DNA from: Polyangiaceae bacterium
Lineage (GTDB): Bacteria > Myxococcota_A > Polyangia > Polyangiales > Polyangiaceae
NCBI GenBank assembly: GCA_015075635.1
Contig: JABTUA010000001.1
Span: 2,604,001 to 2,668,000, forward strand
Reading direction: 5' to 3'
DNA: 64,000 nt
In this document: piece by piece, positions 1 to 7,623 of the stretch
Layout of the letters: every line of letters starts with the position of its first letter
Position numbering within the stretch: the first letter of the stretch is position 1
Notes under the pieces: generated by a model
Database searches by the model: none
Told to the model about the DNA's origin: nothing
The model's input: the letters and a program-made list of their open reading frames with translations, nothing else
Translations under genes and position numbers: made by a program

Positions 1-6
1 CGCCGC

Positions 7-360
7 TCAGTTCACGCTTCGATCCACCGGCACTTCCACCGGCACCGGCTCCATCGGCCCGTCCGCCCATTCCGTCGTCTCCCAGTCGTGGACGTAGATC
101 TCCTCCTGCTTGCAGACGGGACAGTGCGCGGCGATGGCGTTGTTGGGCATCTTCTCGACCCACAGCAGGCCGGGGCACTGCTTTCGCTTCGGCTTGCGCG
201 AGCACTCGATCAAGGTCTCCAGCATCGTGTCCGGCTTCAGCGGGCCGCCATATTCGATGATCCGCGCGATGCGAAGCATGTTGCGCCGCAGGCGAGCCGG
301 CTCCAGCGGGATGTTGCCGTGTTCGTCAAGCCAGTGGCGGGGATCGACGACGAGCTTCAT
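7..360 (-). CDS. Small hypothetical protein with a zinc-ribbon-like half
   Basis: I do not recognise the family by name. The 117-residue product starts MKLVVDPRHWL. The ATG at 360 has a GAGGA Shine-Dalgarno-like stretch about 8 bases upstream, so I prefer it to a more upstream start. The second half has a Cys pair in HCPVC (about residue 80) and another Cys in CPGLLW, suggesting a small, possibly metal-binding fold. It is acidic at the C-terminus. It points away from the recombinase module and lies at the left end of a lower-GC accessory segment, so it probably belongs to an integrated element. Function unknown. Confidence 0.6.
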   Translation of the reverse strand: MKLVVDPRHWLDEHGNIPLEPARLRRNMLRIARIIEYGGPLKPDTMLETLIECSRKPKRKQCPGLLWVEKMPNNAIAAHCPVCKQEEIYVHDWETTEWADGPMEPVPVEVPVDRSVN

Positions 361-408
361 GTCGGGTGTCCTCGGCGACAGAGAGTACCGCACCGAGACG
401 ACCTGAGA

Positions 409-807
409 TCACCTCTTGTAGACGCAGTCGTTGCAGCCGCCCTTGCAGCAGTGGTTGCTGAACTGCGCGCAGCCACCATCGATCCCGAAGCAGCTGCACT
501 GCCACTTCCCGTTGAGCAGGAGGCAATGCCCTTCGCATGGGACGCCTTCGCAGCATGAGACGACGGCCCCGAACGATCCGGCTGCGTCTGGAGCGCATGA
601 CTGGTCGCCGTCGTACTCGGGGCCGTCATAGAGTTGGACGTCGCCGAGGTTCAGGTGCGGAGTGTCGGCGTCCGCGTCGATGGAGCCATCAGCGCCGCCG
701 TCCGTGCCTGCGCCGGCCATTCCTCCGGTTCCGCCGGGCTCGCTCGACATCTCGCTGCATTGCCACACGGCGACGGCGAAGAGCGCCAGTGTCAGCCGAG
801 CCTGCAT
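409..807 (-). CDS. Small Cys-rich secreted lipoprotein, paralog 1
   Basis: Predicted exported protein of 132 residues: a hydrophobic N-terminus ending in VWQC (an imperfect lipobox), an Asp/Gly-rich linker (about residues 25-60), then a compact Cys module. The module reads SCCEGVPCEGHC, a short loop, CSC, GGC and a final CC, matching the pattern CCxGxxCxGxC-CxC-C-CC found in two more genes at 3831 and 4211. Disulfide-rich modules of this size are typical of surface or secreted domains; the role here is unknown. ATG at 807 is chosen; the GTG at 810 is also possible. No good ribosome binding site is visible. Confidence 0.65.
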   Translation of the reverse strand: MQARLTLALFAVAVWQCSEMSSEPGGTGGMAGAGTDGGADGSIDADADTPHLNLGDVQLYDGPEYDGDQSCAPDAAGSFGAVVSCCEGVPCEGHCLLLNGKWQCSCFGIDGGCAQFSNHCCKGGCNDCVYKR

Positions 808-892
808 CACCAGGAGATGATCGCTCGGGAACCTCTCGGGCTCAACGGTCAGCGCAGCGACGACAGCGACGGCACGCAGCCAAGTCTCCGTC

Positions 893-1522
893 TCACTCGG
901 TGGCCTCTTCGTCGTCTTCCGCGCCCACGATGCCTTCCGCCCGCAGACTGATCCACCCGCTGTCCCTCGCCCCGATGACGACTACGTCGCTCAATAGGAT
1001 CCCGACCGCTTCGCCCGCCGCATCCAGTCGTTCTGCAAAGTGGATCAGGTCGGGCATCGTTCTGGGCTGGCCGGTTGGCATGTTCAAGACGACCAGGAAG
1101 GCTTCAGCCCCACACTTGATCATGCTGCGAAGAACGGTCGCTGCTTCGAGTCCGTAGCCTCCCGCAGTGTTCTTGCCGACTTCGACCTCGCTCCTCAGGT
1201 AGCCATCACCATCGAGCGCAACGGCGACGACAATCTCGTCCAGCTCGCCGGCAAGTCGAGGCGTGTACACCCGTGCAACTTCTTCGGCGTCGATCAGCTT
1301 GTGTCGCGGCATTGAAGGCCATGTCCGCAGCACCAGGATCTGCATGGCCGTAATCGCGCGCACCTGGCTTTCCTGAAGTTCCAGAGCGCGTAGCTCATCG
1401 CCATCGAGCGACCGCCAACCACCCGGCGCAGTTGCGAGTGCGAGCGCTGCGGTGACGTCGCCTTCGAGCACGTCGCTGAGCAGTTGCAGTTCGGGCGCGC
1501 CCAATTCGTCGGCGATGGTCAT
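893..1522 (-). CDS. RadC-like (JAB/MPN fold) protein, probably without metal site
   Basis: The 209-residue protein matches RadC-family proteins: an N-terminal helical segment with a lysine/leucine-rich turn, then a JAB-like domain (about residues 85-195). In RadC the metal site is HNHPSG followed by PSxxD. Here the corresponding stretch reads LNMPTGQPRTMPD, so both His ligands are missing while the P-(S/T)-G and downstream Asp remain. The usual C-terminal DHLIVG strand is present as SDVVVIG. RadC-like genes are common on mobile elements, where their function is unclear. It is divergent from the RepA-like gene at 1664. Start at ATG 1522 chosen because upstream translation is low quality. Confidence 0.6.
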   Translation of the reverse strand: MTIADELGAPELQLLSDVLEGDVTAALALATAPGGWRSLDGDELRALELQESQVRAITAMQILVLRTWPSMPRHKLIDAEEVARVYTPRLAGELDEIVVAVALDGDGYLRSEVEVGKNTAGGYGLEAATVLRSMIKCGAEAFLVVLNMPTGQPRTMPDLIHFAERLDAAGEAVGILLSDVVVIGARDSGWISLRAEGIVGAEDDEEATE

Positions 1523-1663
1523 GAGCTGAACCGTACCGACGACACGCGCGCGAGCAATCCATCTTTCGCGGTTTCCATCCACGGGAACCGCTCTTTCTTG
1601 AGAACAAAACCGGAAACCAAAAAGCGACGCATCCCGAGCGATGTCGTCGAGCAGGAGGAGTCC

Positions 1664-2851
1664 ATGCAGGCCATGAACGAACTCATCGAGCAAACCGAGA
1701 ACAACATCGAAACGAAGGAGAACGAGAATGAGACGACCGAAGCGAATACGCAGGAACAAGACACCAACCAGACCGAGAAGAACCCGTTCACGTCAGGAGC
1801 GATCTGTCTGGCCGATCTGGCGCACGAGCCGCTTCCCAGGGTGGAATACGTGGCGGAACGACTCGCGATTGCGCCTGGACGGCCGACGGTGATCTTCGGT
1901 CAATCAGGTCGAGGTAAGACGTTGTTTACCTCGTACATCGCCAGCTGCGTCGCGCTGAACCTGCCCCTCTTCAGCAAGTACGACGTTCGAGCCGGAGAAG
2001 TACTGCACCTCGATTACGAGCTTGGCCAGCACGAGATGCAAGTCAGGTATCGACAGATGGTCGTCGGCCTTGGTCTCGATCTCGACGCAGCGCCTGGCAT
2101 CTGGTTCCGTTCCTACCCTGCCTTGAAGCTCGACGAACCCGATGCTCGCGTCCATCTACGACAAGCGATGGAGGGAAAGCAGCTCGTGATCATCGACCCG
2201 CTTTCGAGGGCAACTTCGGCGACGGACAACGATCCTCGAATTGGCGACGCATTGGCCATGACCGGTGAACTCTCGAACGAGCTTGGTGTCGCGGTGGTCT
2301 GGGTGCATCACGAAGGAAAACGCGTCGGCACTGGATACGGTCGAGGCTCGTCGGCGATTCAGGACAGCGCCGGCTGCGTGCTCCGCGTGTCGTCGCCCGA
2401 GCGCGGTCGTTTCGTCGTGGAGCAAGTGAAAGCAGTGCCGCATCCCGTTGCTCCCCTCATGTTCGAGATCGAAGAAGTGGGTGGCATCGCTCCGGAGACG
2501 CGGCGAGCGCGAGGGCTTCGGCTGGTGGAGTACGACCCCGACGCGACGCCTGTTGTTGCGGCGACGAACAAGACCGACGTACGTGCGGCCATTATCGCCT
2601 TTTTGGAGGGGCATCCGGAGGGGGCGAGCGGACGGGATACACGCAAAGCAGTAGGAGGCAACACCTCAAGGTTCGTTCAGAGCATGAGGGTGTTGATCGC
2701 GCAGAACATAGTCGTTGTCCGTCCGGATCCGAAGGACGGCAGAAAGCAGATCTACATGCTGGCCAGGAACTCGCCCGACTTCGAGCCCACGAACGGGACG
2801 GTTATCCAGTTCCCGAGCCGCCGTGACGAAAGCGAGGGCGACGATGTTTGA
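1664..2851 (+). CDS. RepA-like AAA (RecA-fold) ATPase
   Basis: A 395-residue protein with an acidic, polar N-terminal tail (to about residue 45), then a RecA-fold ATPase core: Walker A GQSGRGKT near residue 80 and Walker B LVIIDPL near residue 175. This is the architecture of plasmid RepA (hexameric helicase) and AAA_25 ATPases carried by integrated elements. The last 70 residues look like a winged-helix DNA-binding domain. The ATG at 1664 is preceded by AGGAGGAG, a strong ribosome binding site; the longer frame upstream is not needed. The 3' end overlaps the recombinase gene by 8 bases, so the two are likely translated together. Likely job: replication or mobilisation of the element (inference). 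Confidence 0.75.
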   Translation: MQAMNELIEQTENNIETKENENETTEANTQEQDTNQTEKNPFTSGAICLADLAHEPLPRVEYVAERLAIAPGRPTVIFGQSGRGKTLFTSYIASCVALNLPLFSKYDVRAGEVLHLDYELGQHEMQVRYRQMVVGLGLDLDAAPGIWFRSYPALKLDEPDARVHLRQAMEGKQLVIIDPLSRATSATDNDPRIGDALAMTGELSNELGVAVVWVHHEGKRVGTGYGRGSSAIQDSAGCVLRVSSPERGRFVVEQVKAVPHPVAPLMFEIEEVGGIAPETRRARGLRLVEYDPDATPVVAATNKTDVRAAIIAFLEGHPEGASGRDTRKAVGGNTSRFVQSMRVLIAQNIVVVRPDPKDGRKQIYMLARNSPDFEPTNGTVIQFPSRRDESEGDDV

Positions 2852-3641
2852 TCCCGAAAACAGCGGGAAACGAGCTGGTTCCGTCGTACAACCGAACGGT
2901 GGTAAGACAACGAGAAGTCGTACGACAGCCCGAAACCGTAGAACGACGGGCGATCCCCAGCGTGCCGTCGCCTACATCCGCGTGAGCAAGGAGGAGCAGC
3001 ACATCGGGCCGCAAGCTCAGCGCGACGCGATCGAAGCGTGGGCCGCTCGGGAAGGTGTAGATGTCGTCGGCTGGCATCTTGACCAGGGGTTCACCGGGAA
3101 GCTCCCGCCGGGCAAACGACCAGCTCTTGCAGACGCGCTGGCCGCTCTGCACGAGCACCAGGCCGGTGTTCTCGTCGTGGCCAAACGAGACCGGCTGGCC
3201 AGGGACGTCTTGGTCGCCGGCTACCTGGAGATGAAGGTCAGGCAAGCCGGCGCACGGATCGTGTCAGTTGCTGGCGAAGGCACCGGCGACGACTCACCGA
3301 CCGACCGCCTCATGCGCCAGATCATCGACGCCTTTGCCGAGTACGAGCGGCAGATCATCGCCGCTCGAACTCGCGCAGCGCTCCAGGCGAAGAAGGCCCG
3401 TGGTGAACGAGCTGGCAACTTGCCCTGGGGCTATCGCGCCGACGATAACGGCAAGCTCGTGGAGGACGTCGATGAGCAGCTCGTGATCGCGCGCATTCGC
3501 GACCTGCGCGACGAGGGTGTGAGCATCCGTGGAGTCGTCCAGTGCTTGGCCGAAGAAGGCTACCGATCGCGGGTCGGGAGGCCGCTCACTCAGGGGACGG
3601 TCTGGAACATCCTGTGCGCGCTCGCCGGTCGCGTTGCGTAG
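2844..3641 (+). CDS. Serine site-specific recombinase (resolvase family)
   Basis: The 265-residue product has the resolvase catalytic domain from about residue 35: AVAYIRVSKEEQ with the nucleophilic Ser, QRDAI, and the arginine motif KRDRLARD near residue 115. The E-helix region FAEYERQIIAARTR follows. A C-terminal helix-turn-helix-like segment (about 215-262) reads EGVSIRGVVQCLAEEG. It cuts and rejoins DNA through a 5'-phosphoserine link. Its size is that of small resolvases or invertases, not large phage integrases. Start ATG 2844 overlaps the RepA-like gene's end. It probably resolves or moves the accessory segment. No attachment site pair could be identified. Confidence 0.85.
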   Translation: MFDPENSGKRAGSVVQPNGGKTTRSRTTARNRRTTGDPQRAVAYIRVSKEEQHIGPQAQRDAIEAWAAREGVDVVGWHLDQGFTGKLPPGKRPALADALAALHEHQAGVLVVAKRDRLARDVLVAGYLEMKVRQAGARIVSVAGEGTGDDSPTDRLMRQIIDAFAEYERQIIAARTRAALQAKKARGERAGNLPWGYRADDNGKLVEDVDEQLVIARIRDLRDEGVSIRGVVQCLAEEGYRSRVGRPLTQGTVWNILCALAGRVA

Positions 3642-3646
3642 CCAGC

Positions 3647-3791
3647 GCCCGGATGCAGGAGCTGCACGAGCATCCGAGGGATCGTGCAGGTGCTGGCCGA
3701 CGACGGCTTCCGCTCGCGGACGGGAAGGGCCGTGAGCAGGGGGAGCGTGGAGAACCTGCTGCGGGTGCTCGCTGATGCGGTATTGCCATAG
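3647..3791 (+). pseudogene. C-terminal remnant of a second serine recombinase, frameshifted
   Basis: Immediately after the stop of the intact recombinase, the DNA encodes ARMQELH in one frame (3647-3667), then SIRGIVQVLADDGFRSR and onward to a stop at 3789-3791 in another. Together these align with the intact gene's last 50 residues (ARIRDLRDEGVSIRGVVQ...). A net loss of about 11 bases at 3668 removes the residues matching DEGV and breaks the frame. Amino-acid identity is only about half, so this is a leftover of a diverged tandem paralog rather than a recent copy. There is no start codon; it is not expected to be functional. Confidence 0.75.
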
Positions 3792-3830
3792 AGATCCATG
3801 CTGTTCGGATCAGCCGCCGGTGGCCTGGGG

Positions 3831-4247
3831 CTACTGCGGTGCGATGCAATCCTCCGGCGCAACACAGAACGGGCCGAACGGGTCTCCCGTATCTGGATTG
3901 GCGATCCAACAGCACGCCGCGCCGGGCGGGCACACAGCGCCGTCGCAACGACACGCTGGATAGTACGGAGTCGGTTCTTGACACGACCCGTGGCAGCGCT
4001 GCCCTTCGCAGCAGCTCTCGATCCCTGGCCCCGTGCCCACCTCCGCGCACGATCCAGAGGCGCTCTCCGAGGAATCAGAAGGCACCGCGTGATCGGCCGA
4101 TGCTTCGCCAGAGATCCCGCCCGCACCGCTTGAACCGTCGGGTGAACCGGAGTCAGCGGACGATTCGTAGCTGGTTGTGCCGGCGCATGCCCAGATCGGA
4201 AGGCACACGGCTACTTCCACGGCAAGCAAACGCCGTATCCACCGCAT
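3831..4247 (-). CDS. Small Cys-rich secreted lipoprotein, paralog 2
   Basis: 138 residues: a Lys/Arg-started hydrophobic leader ending in IWACAG (lipobox-like), a Ser/Gly/Asp-rich linker, then a Cys module. The module reads SCCEGQRCHGSC, a 9-residue loop, CRC, a single Cys and a closing CC, with an extra pair in FCVAPEDC. It shares the CCxGxxCxGxC core with the genes at 409 and 4211. ATG 4247 is chosen because AGAAGGAGG lies about 10 bases upstream. The first 37 bases overlap the 3' end of paralog 3, so the genes at 4639, 4211 and 3831 form one leftward operon. Function unknown; probably a surface-anchored disulfide-rich domain. Confidence 0.7.
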   Translation of the reverse strand: MRWIRRLLAVEVAVCLPIWACAGTTSYESSADSGSPDGSSGAGGISGEASADHAVPSDSSESASGSCAEVGTGPGIESCCEGQRCHGSCQEPTPYYPACRCDGAVCPPGAACCWIANPDTGDPFGPFCVAPEDCIAPQ

Positions 4248-4639
4248 ACGAGCTGTGCCTCCTTCTCGGATCCGATGTTGCAACAGACCGATGGCAGGAC
4301 GCAGCCACCCTCTATGCCCCCGCAATGGCAGGAACCTGATTCGCAGGTTCCCAGGCAAACGTGCCCGTTGCAGCAACTCTTGAGGGGATCCGTGCCGCCA
4401 TCCTTGCACACCCACGGGAACTTGTCGTCCGGGCTCTCTGGGCCCGAATCAGATCCTGGAGTCGTTCCCCCAGCTCCAGTGTCTACGCTTGCGTCGGGCG
4501 GGTTGATCGCGTCGGGGCCGGCGTCGACCGGCATGCCACCCGTACCTCCCGTCGCCGGGTTACCCGTCGATGGAAGCTCGACGTTCCCCCCACATCCGAG
4601 GGCGGCCACGCCGAGAACAACGCAGACACGGACGAGCAT
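4211..4639 (-). CDS. Small Cys-rich secreted lipoprotein, paralog 3
   Basis: 142 residues with a clean lipoprotein signal (MLVRVCVVLGVAALGC), a Gly/Thr/Asp-rich linker to about residue 80, and the Cys module SCCNGHVCLGTC, CHC, GGC, CC. Among the three paralogs its loop between the third and fourth Cys groups is the shortest. The start ATG at 4639 overlaps the stop of the upstream large protein by one base (TGATG), which implies translational coupling. The upstream partner is also a lipoprotein, so the operon seems dedicated to surface or secreted products. Function unknown. Confidence 0.7.
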   Translation of the reverse strand: MLVRVCVVLGVAALGCGGNVELPSTGNPATGGTGGMPVDAGPDAINPPDASVDTGAGGTTPGSDSGPESPDDKFPWVCKDGGTDPLKSCCNGHVCLGTCESGSCHCGGIEGGCVLPSVCCNIGSEKEAQLVCGGYGVCLPWK

Positions 4640-6264
4640 CAATCCACCCAGCCCCAGGCGACCACATGAAGGTTGCGCCCCTGAAGCGGATGGCTCGGCA
4701 CGCAGCCGCGTTGCTCGTCGCTGGAGTAGATCGCCAAGTGCCGCCAATTTGCGTTTCCCGGCACCGGCGGAACCGCGAGCAGGGCGAAGTAATCGCCCCA
4801 GTAGTGCGCGTTCTGCCATTCATAGTAGGCGGGGCACACCTCCGGGTCGGGTCCGGGCAGAGGAGAGAAGACCACCGTGGGATCCGCCGCGCTTGGCAGC
4901 GTCCCGTAGAGCGTCGCGAGAGTCACCTGGGCGTGCCCTTGGGCTATTTCGTCGCGCCCAAACTCATAGAACGCGTAGCGCCAGTCCGCGCCGGAGCCAT
5001 CCTGGCCAGGGCTCTTGTCGACGAACTCGATTCGAGGCTGAGTCTGGTAGCCGGCGCGTAGCCGAGCGCCCCATGCATCGATATCCTGACAGCTCAGGAC
5101 GCCCTCCAGCCCGAACCGGAAGCAGCGCGTGACGCCCACGTAGGTTCGTGAAGCATCCGGATCGCCGCCAGGCTCCACACGTGAGTACACGAAGATGAAC
5201 TCGCGAACCGTCGAGCCCGCGAGCTGAGTGCGATTCACGGCGAAGTCGGCGCTCACGCCCGACCGGAGTTTCTTGTCGGTCACGACCCCGGCGGGGAGGG
5301 AGGCAAAGACCTTGGCTCCCGTCGTCACCTGGCCGATGTACGTGCACCCGTCGCTTGTTACCTGGCAGAGCCGAACGGTTCCGGCATCGTTCATTCCCGA
5401 CAGCCACACAACTCCGCTCTGATCACGACGTAGCTCCGGACTCCTTGAGTACGTCTCCATGTCCGCGTCGACCGGCAGCTTCTGAAGGAACGGCTCGCTC
5501 GCGCCGGTGTAAACGAGTTCGTACAATAGGAGTCGGCCCAAAGTGGTAGATGTCCTGAAATCGTCCGCCGCAACGAAGACGCGACCGCCAGCTCCGATCG
5601 CCACGGTCGTTTGATCCGTACCGTAATCGCCGATGTCCGGTTCTCGAATGCACGTGAGGTCGCCGAACTGAACTCCGCCGTCGAACGAAAGCGCCACGCA
5701 GACGCTGTCGACGAGATTGATCCCATCCGGGGTGGTCAACGTCGTAGGCCACCCGTTGAGCGAGGTCTGTGATGTGCCCGCGACCGAGTCGAACGCTTGC
5801 CGACTGACGGCGAGGCTCGCGTAGGCAACCAGCGATGGGTTGGTCAACCCAACCGCGAGGGCCGGATCACTCCAGAGAATGGCAACCGGTTCACCCCACA
5901 CGAACTGGGGGTAGACCTTGCCGGGTGCTTGCCAGGACGCACCGTTTGCACTGTAAGACCAGCCGTTGATGGATGAACCCCGCCGGAACGAAACGCCGCC
6001 GGGCAGCGACTGGTCGTAGGTGATGTCCTTCGGATTACCGGCCACGTTGTTCATGAAGTTCGGGCCGGTGAACCGGTGCCCCACCACCAGATTCACGCTT
6101 CCGTTCAGCCGCCGCGCTACGACCGCGTGCACTTCGGCCTGCTCGCCGGACTCGTGGGGTTGTTTGGGGCTACCGATGAGCGGCGGATCGGAAACCGCGC
6201 AACCCGCCATGATTGTCGAGATCGCCCACGTCGACAGGATCAACCCACCTCGCGAATACCCCAT
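4639..6264 (-). CDS. Large exported lipoprotein, sialidase/propeller-like
   Basis: The 541-residue product has an N-terminal leader ending in IMAGC (lipobox) at about residue 21. The mature part is rich in repeated beta-strand patterns such as VCVALSFDGGVQFGD and VFVAADDFRTS, which resemble the Asp-box strands of sialidase-type beta-propellers, though no complete catalytic set can be identified. I therefore do not assign an enzyme activity. ATG 6264 has GGAGGG 4 bases upstream; a longer frame to 6324 lacks such a site. It is the first gene of a leftward operon with two Cys-rich lipoproteins. Confidence 0.6.
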   Translation of the reverse strand: MGYSRGGLILSTWAISTIMAGCAVSDPPLIGSPKQPHESGEQAEVHAVVARRLNGSVNLVVGHRFTGPNFMNNVAGNPKDITYDQSLPGGVSFRRGSSINGWSYSANGASWQAPGKVYPQFVWGEPVAILWSDPALAVGLTNPSLVAYASLAVSRQAFDSVAGTSQTSLNGWPTTLTTPDGINLVDSVCVALSFDGGVQFGDLTCIREPDIGDYGTDQTTVAIGAGGRVFVAADDFRTSTTLGRLLLYELVYTGASEPFLQKLPVDADMETYSRSPELRRDQSGVVWLSGMNDAGTVRLCQVTSDGCTYIGQVTTGAKVFASLPAGVVTDKKLRSGVSADFAVNRTQLAGSTVREFIFVYSRVEPGGDPDASRTYVGVTRCFRFGLEGVLSCQDIDAWGARLRAGYQTQPRIEFVDKSPGQDGSGADWRYAFYEFGRDEIAQGHAQVTLATLYGTLPSAADPTVVFSPLPGPDPEVCPAYYEWQNAHYWGDYFALLAVPPVPGNANWRHLAIYSSDEQRGCVPSHPLQGRNLHVVAWGWVD

Positions 6265-6501
6265 GTCGCCCTCCGCTGATGATCTCGACCTGATCAAAAG
6301 TACCTGGGCATAGCGAACCGTCAATGGCTATCGCCGCGTTCAGTTCGACTGGGCGGATTCTCAACAGCGAGCGACCCGACCTCGTGGGCGGTCGCAGCCT
6401 GACCGGTTCGGGCCTCCACCAGCTGCCGCGTCCCGCGCAGTTGGCGTGGCGGGAACGCGCTGGCGGCACTGGAGTCCGCTCCGCGTGCTAAGCTTCGCGA
6501 C

Positions 6502-6741
6502 GTGAGACCCTCGAACGCCGAGAAAGTCCTCAGCGACGCGCTGGAGCTGACCGCCCAAGACCGAGCCAAGCTCGCCGCTGCTCTGCTGGCCAGCCTCGAC
6601 GAAGGCGAAGACGAGGACGCCGGGCACGCTTGGGCTGCGCAGATAGAGGGTCGAGCAGAGCGGGTGCTCTCCGGTGGCTCGCAAGGGGCCCCTTGGGAAG
6701 CCGTCCGCGAGCGGCTCGTCGCTCGGCTGCGGCGCGGCTGA
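6502..6741 (+). CDS. Addiction-module antitoxin-like small protein
   Basis: 79 residues, GTG start. The sequence has the two-part look of the 'addiction module component' family: an N-terminal helix with VLSDALELTAQDRAKLAAALLASLDEG-type heptads and a C-terminal AWAAQIEGRAERV...PWEAVRERL motif. In that family the protein neutralises a ParE/RelE-type toxin encoded just downstream on the same strand. Here the downstream genes run on the opposite strand and no ParE-like frame is visible, so it appears to be an orphan antitoxin. The gene is otherwise intact. Confidence 0.7.
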   Translation: MRPSNAEKVLSDALELTAQDRAKLAAALLASLDEGEDEDAGHAWAAQIEGRAERVLSGGSQGAPWEAVRERLVARLRRG

Positions 6742-6753
6742 AGCCGCCGCACG

Positions 6754-7035
6754 TCACTCGTGCCGATCGAACCAGTCGAGCACTTCGTCGGCGTCCACGG
6801 CGAACTTTCCGCAGAGGTGGCGGAGCAAGTACTCGCTCACGACAGGCCCGATGTCGTCGTCCATGTAGGGGTACTTGCGCGGCTGCTTCTCTCCGGCGAC
6901 CTGTCGGAAGAAGCAGCCCCCGCGCACCGGTCTTTTGGTGACGGGGTGAAGGATGTCGATGCGCTTCTCGGTGCAGCCGTACTCCTCGATCAAGTGATCG
7001 CGAAGCTGAGCGAATGTGGGCAGTCGATGGCGCAC
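6754..7035 (-). CDS. Small hypothetical protein, possible toxin partner
   Basis: 93 residues, basic in the middle and acidic at the end (DADEVLDWFDRHE). The N-terminus LPTFAQLRDHLIEEYGC resembles the start of small HicA-like or related proteins, but the diagnostic HicA Gly-Ser-His turn is not seen, so I only call it a possible toxin. It lies 15 bases downstream of a HicB-like gene on the same strand, which is the evidence for pairing. It may instead be an unrelated accessory gene. Confidence 0.45.
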   Translation of the reverse strand: MRHRLPTFAQLRDHLIEEYGCTEKRIDILHPVTKRPVRGGCFFRQVAGEKQPRKYPYMDDDIGPVVSEYLLRHLCGKFAVDADEVLDWFDRHE

Positions 7036-7050
7036 TGGACGCAGGCTCGA

Positions 7051-7341
7051 CTACGCGACAGATGCTTGTTCGAGGGGTGTCCGTCGAACGACCAGCCCAG
7101 GCTTGCCGCGATCCCACGGCAGGGCGGCCTGGTACAGGCGCTCGAAGATCGCAGGGGGCACACGCTTCACGTCGGCCAGCGGTTCCGCACCGCTTTCCGA
7201 GTCGAGGGCTTCGTGGATGTGGATCGTGGCGTCCAGGTTCTCGATTGCCTGCTCCTCGGTGACGCCCTGCGCGCACACGTCAAGCTCCAGGGCCTGTGCG
7301 ACCCACGCGCCTGTGTCGGGGAAGAGGAGAACACGCAGCAT
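7051..7341 (-). CDS. HicB-like small protein
   Basis: 96 residues. The first 55 (VLLFPDTGAWVAQALELDVCAQGVTEEQAIENL) have the HicB-type partial RNase-H-like fold: a beta strand, an ELDVCAQG turn, then a helix starting TEEQAIENLDATI. HicB proteins neutralise HicA mRNA interferases and usually carry a C-terminal DNA-binding domain; here the C-terminus is short (ending RRTPLEQASVA) with no obvious ribbon-helix-helix. It is the first gene of a two-gene leftward unit with the 93-residue protein at 6754. Confidence 0.55.
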   Translation of the reverse strand: MLRVLLFPDTGAWVAQALELDVCAQGVTEEQAIENLDATIHIHEALDSESGAEPLADVKRVPPAIFERLYQAALPWDRGKPGLVVRRTPLEQASVA

Positions 7342-7623
7342 CTGCTCGACATATTGAGCCTGGACGGCTGCTCAGTCAACAATGCGCCCCGCGTTCTACG
7401 GCCCACCGGCCCCTACCCTCGCCTTGTGCTGGTTCCGCTGCCACCTCGATCAGCGCCGTTCTAAACTCCTCCAGATACGGACGCTCAGCTTCACTTCGCT
7501 CCCCAACGGACTTCCGGCAGTCCCTCGCCCCTTTCGTGGCTCACGCCGTTGCTCGAATCGCGTTGCCAGCGCCGGGTCCATTGACGACACGCCCGCGGGC
7601 ACTACGTCGCCGGCGCTCCAGCG

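Noticed and set aside
1484-1663. N-terminal extension of the RepA-like protein
   Set aside because: The extension overlaps the divergent RadC-like start and has no homologous features; a strong ribosome binding site points to 1664.
893-1759. Longer version of the RadC-like protein starting at 1759
   Set aside because: The extra segment overlaps the divergent RepA-like gene and is not homologous to RadC.
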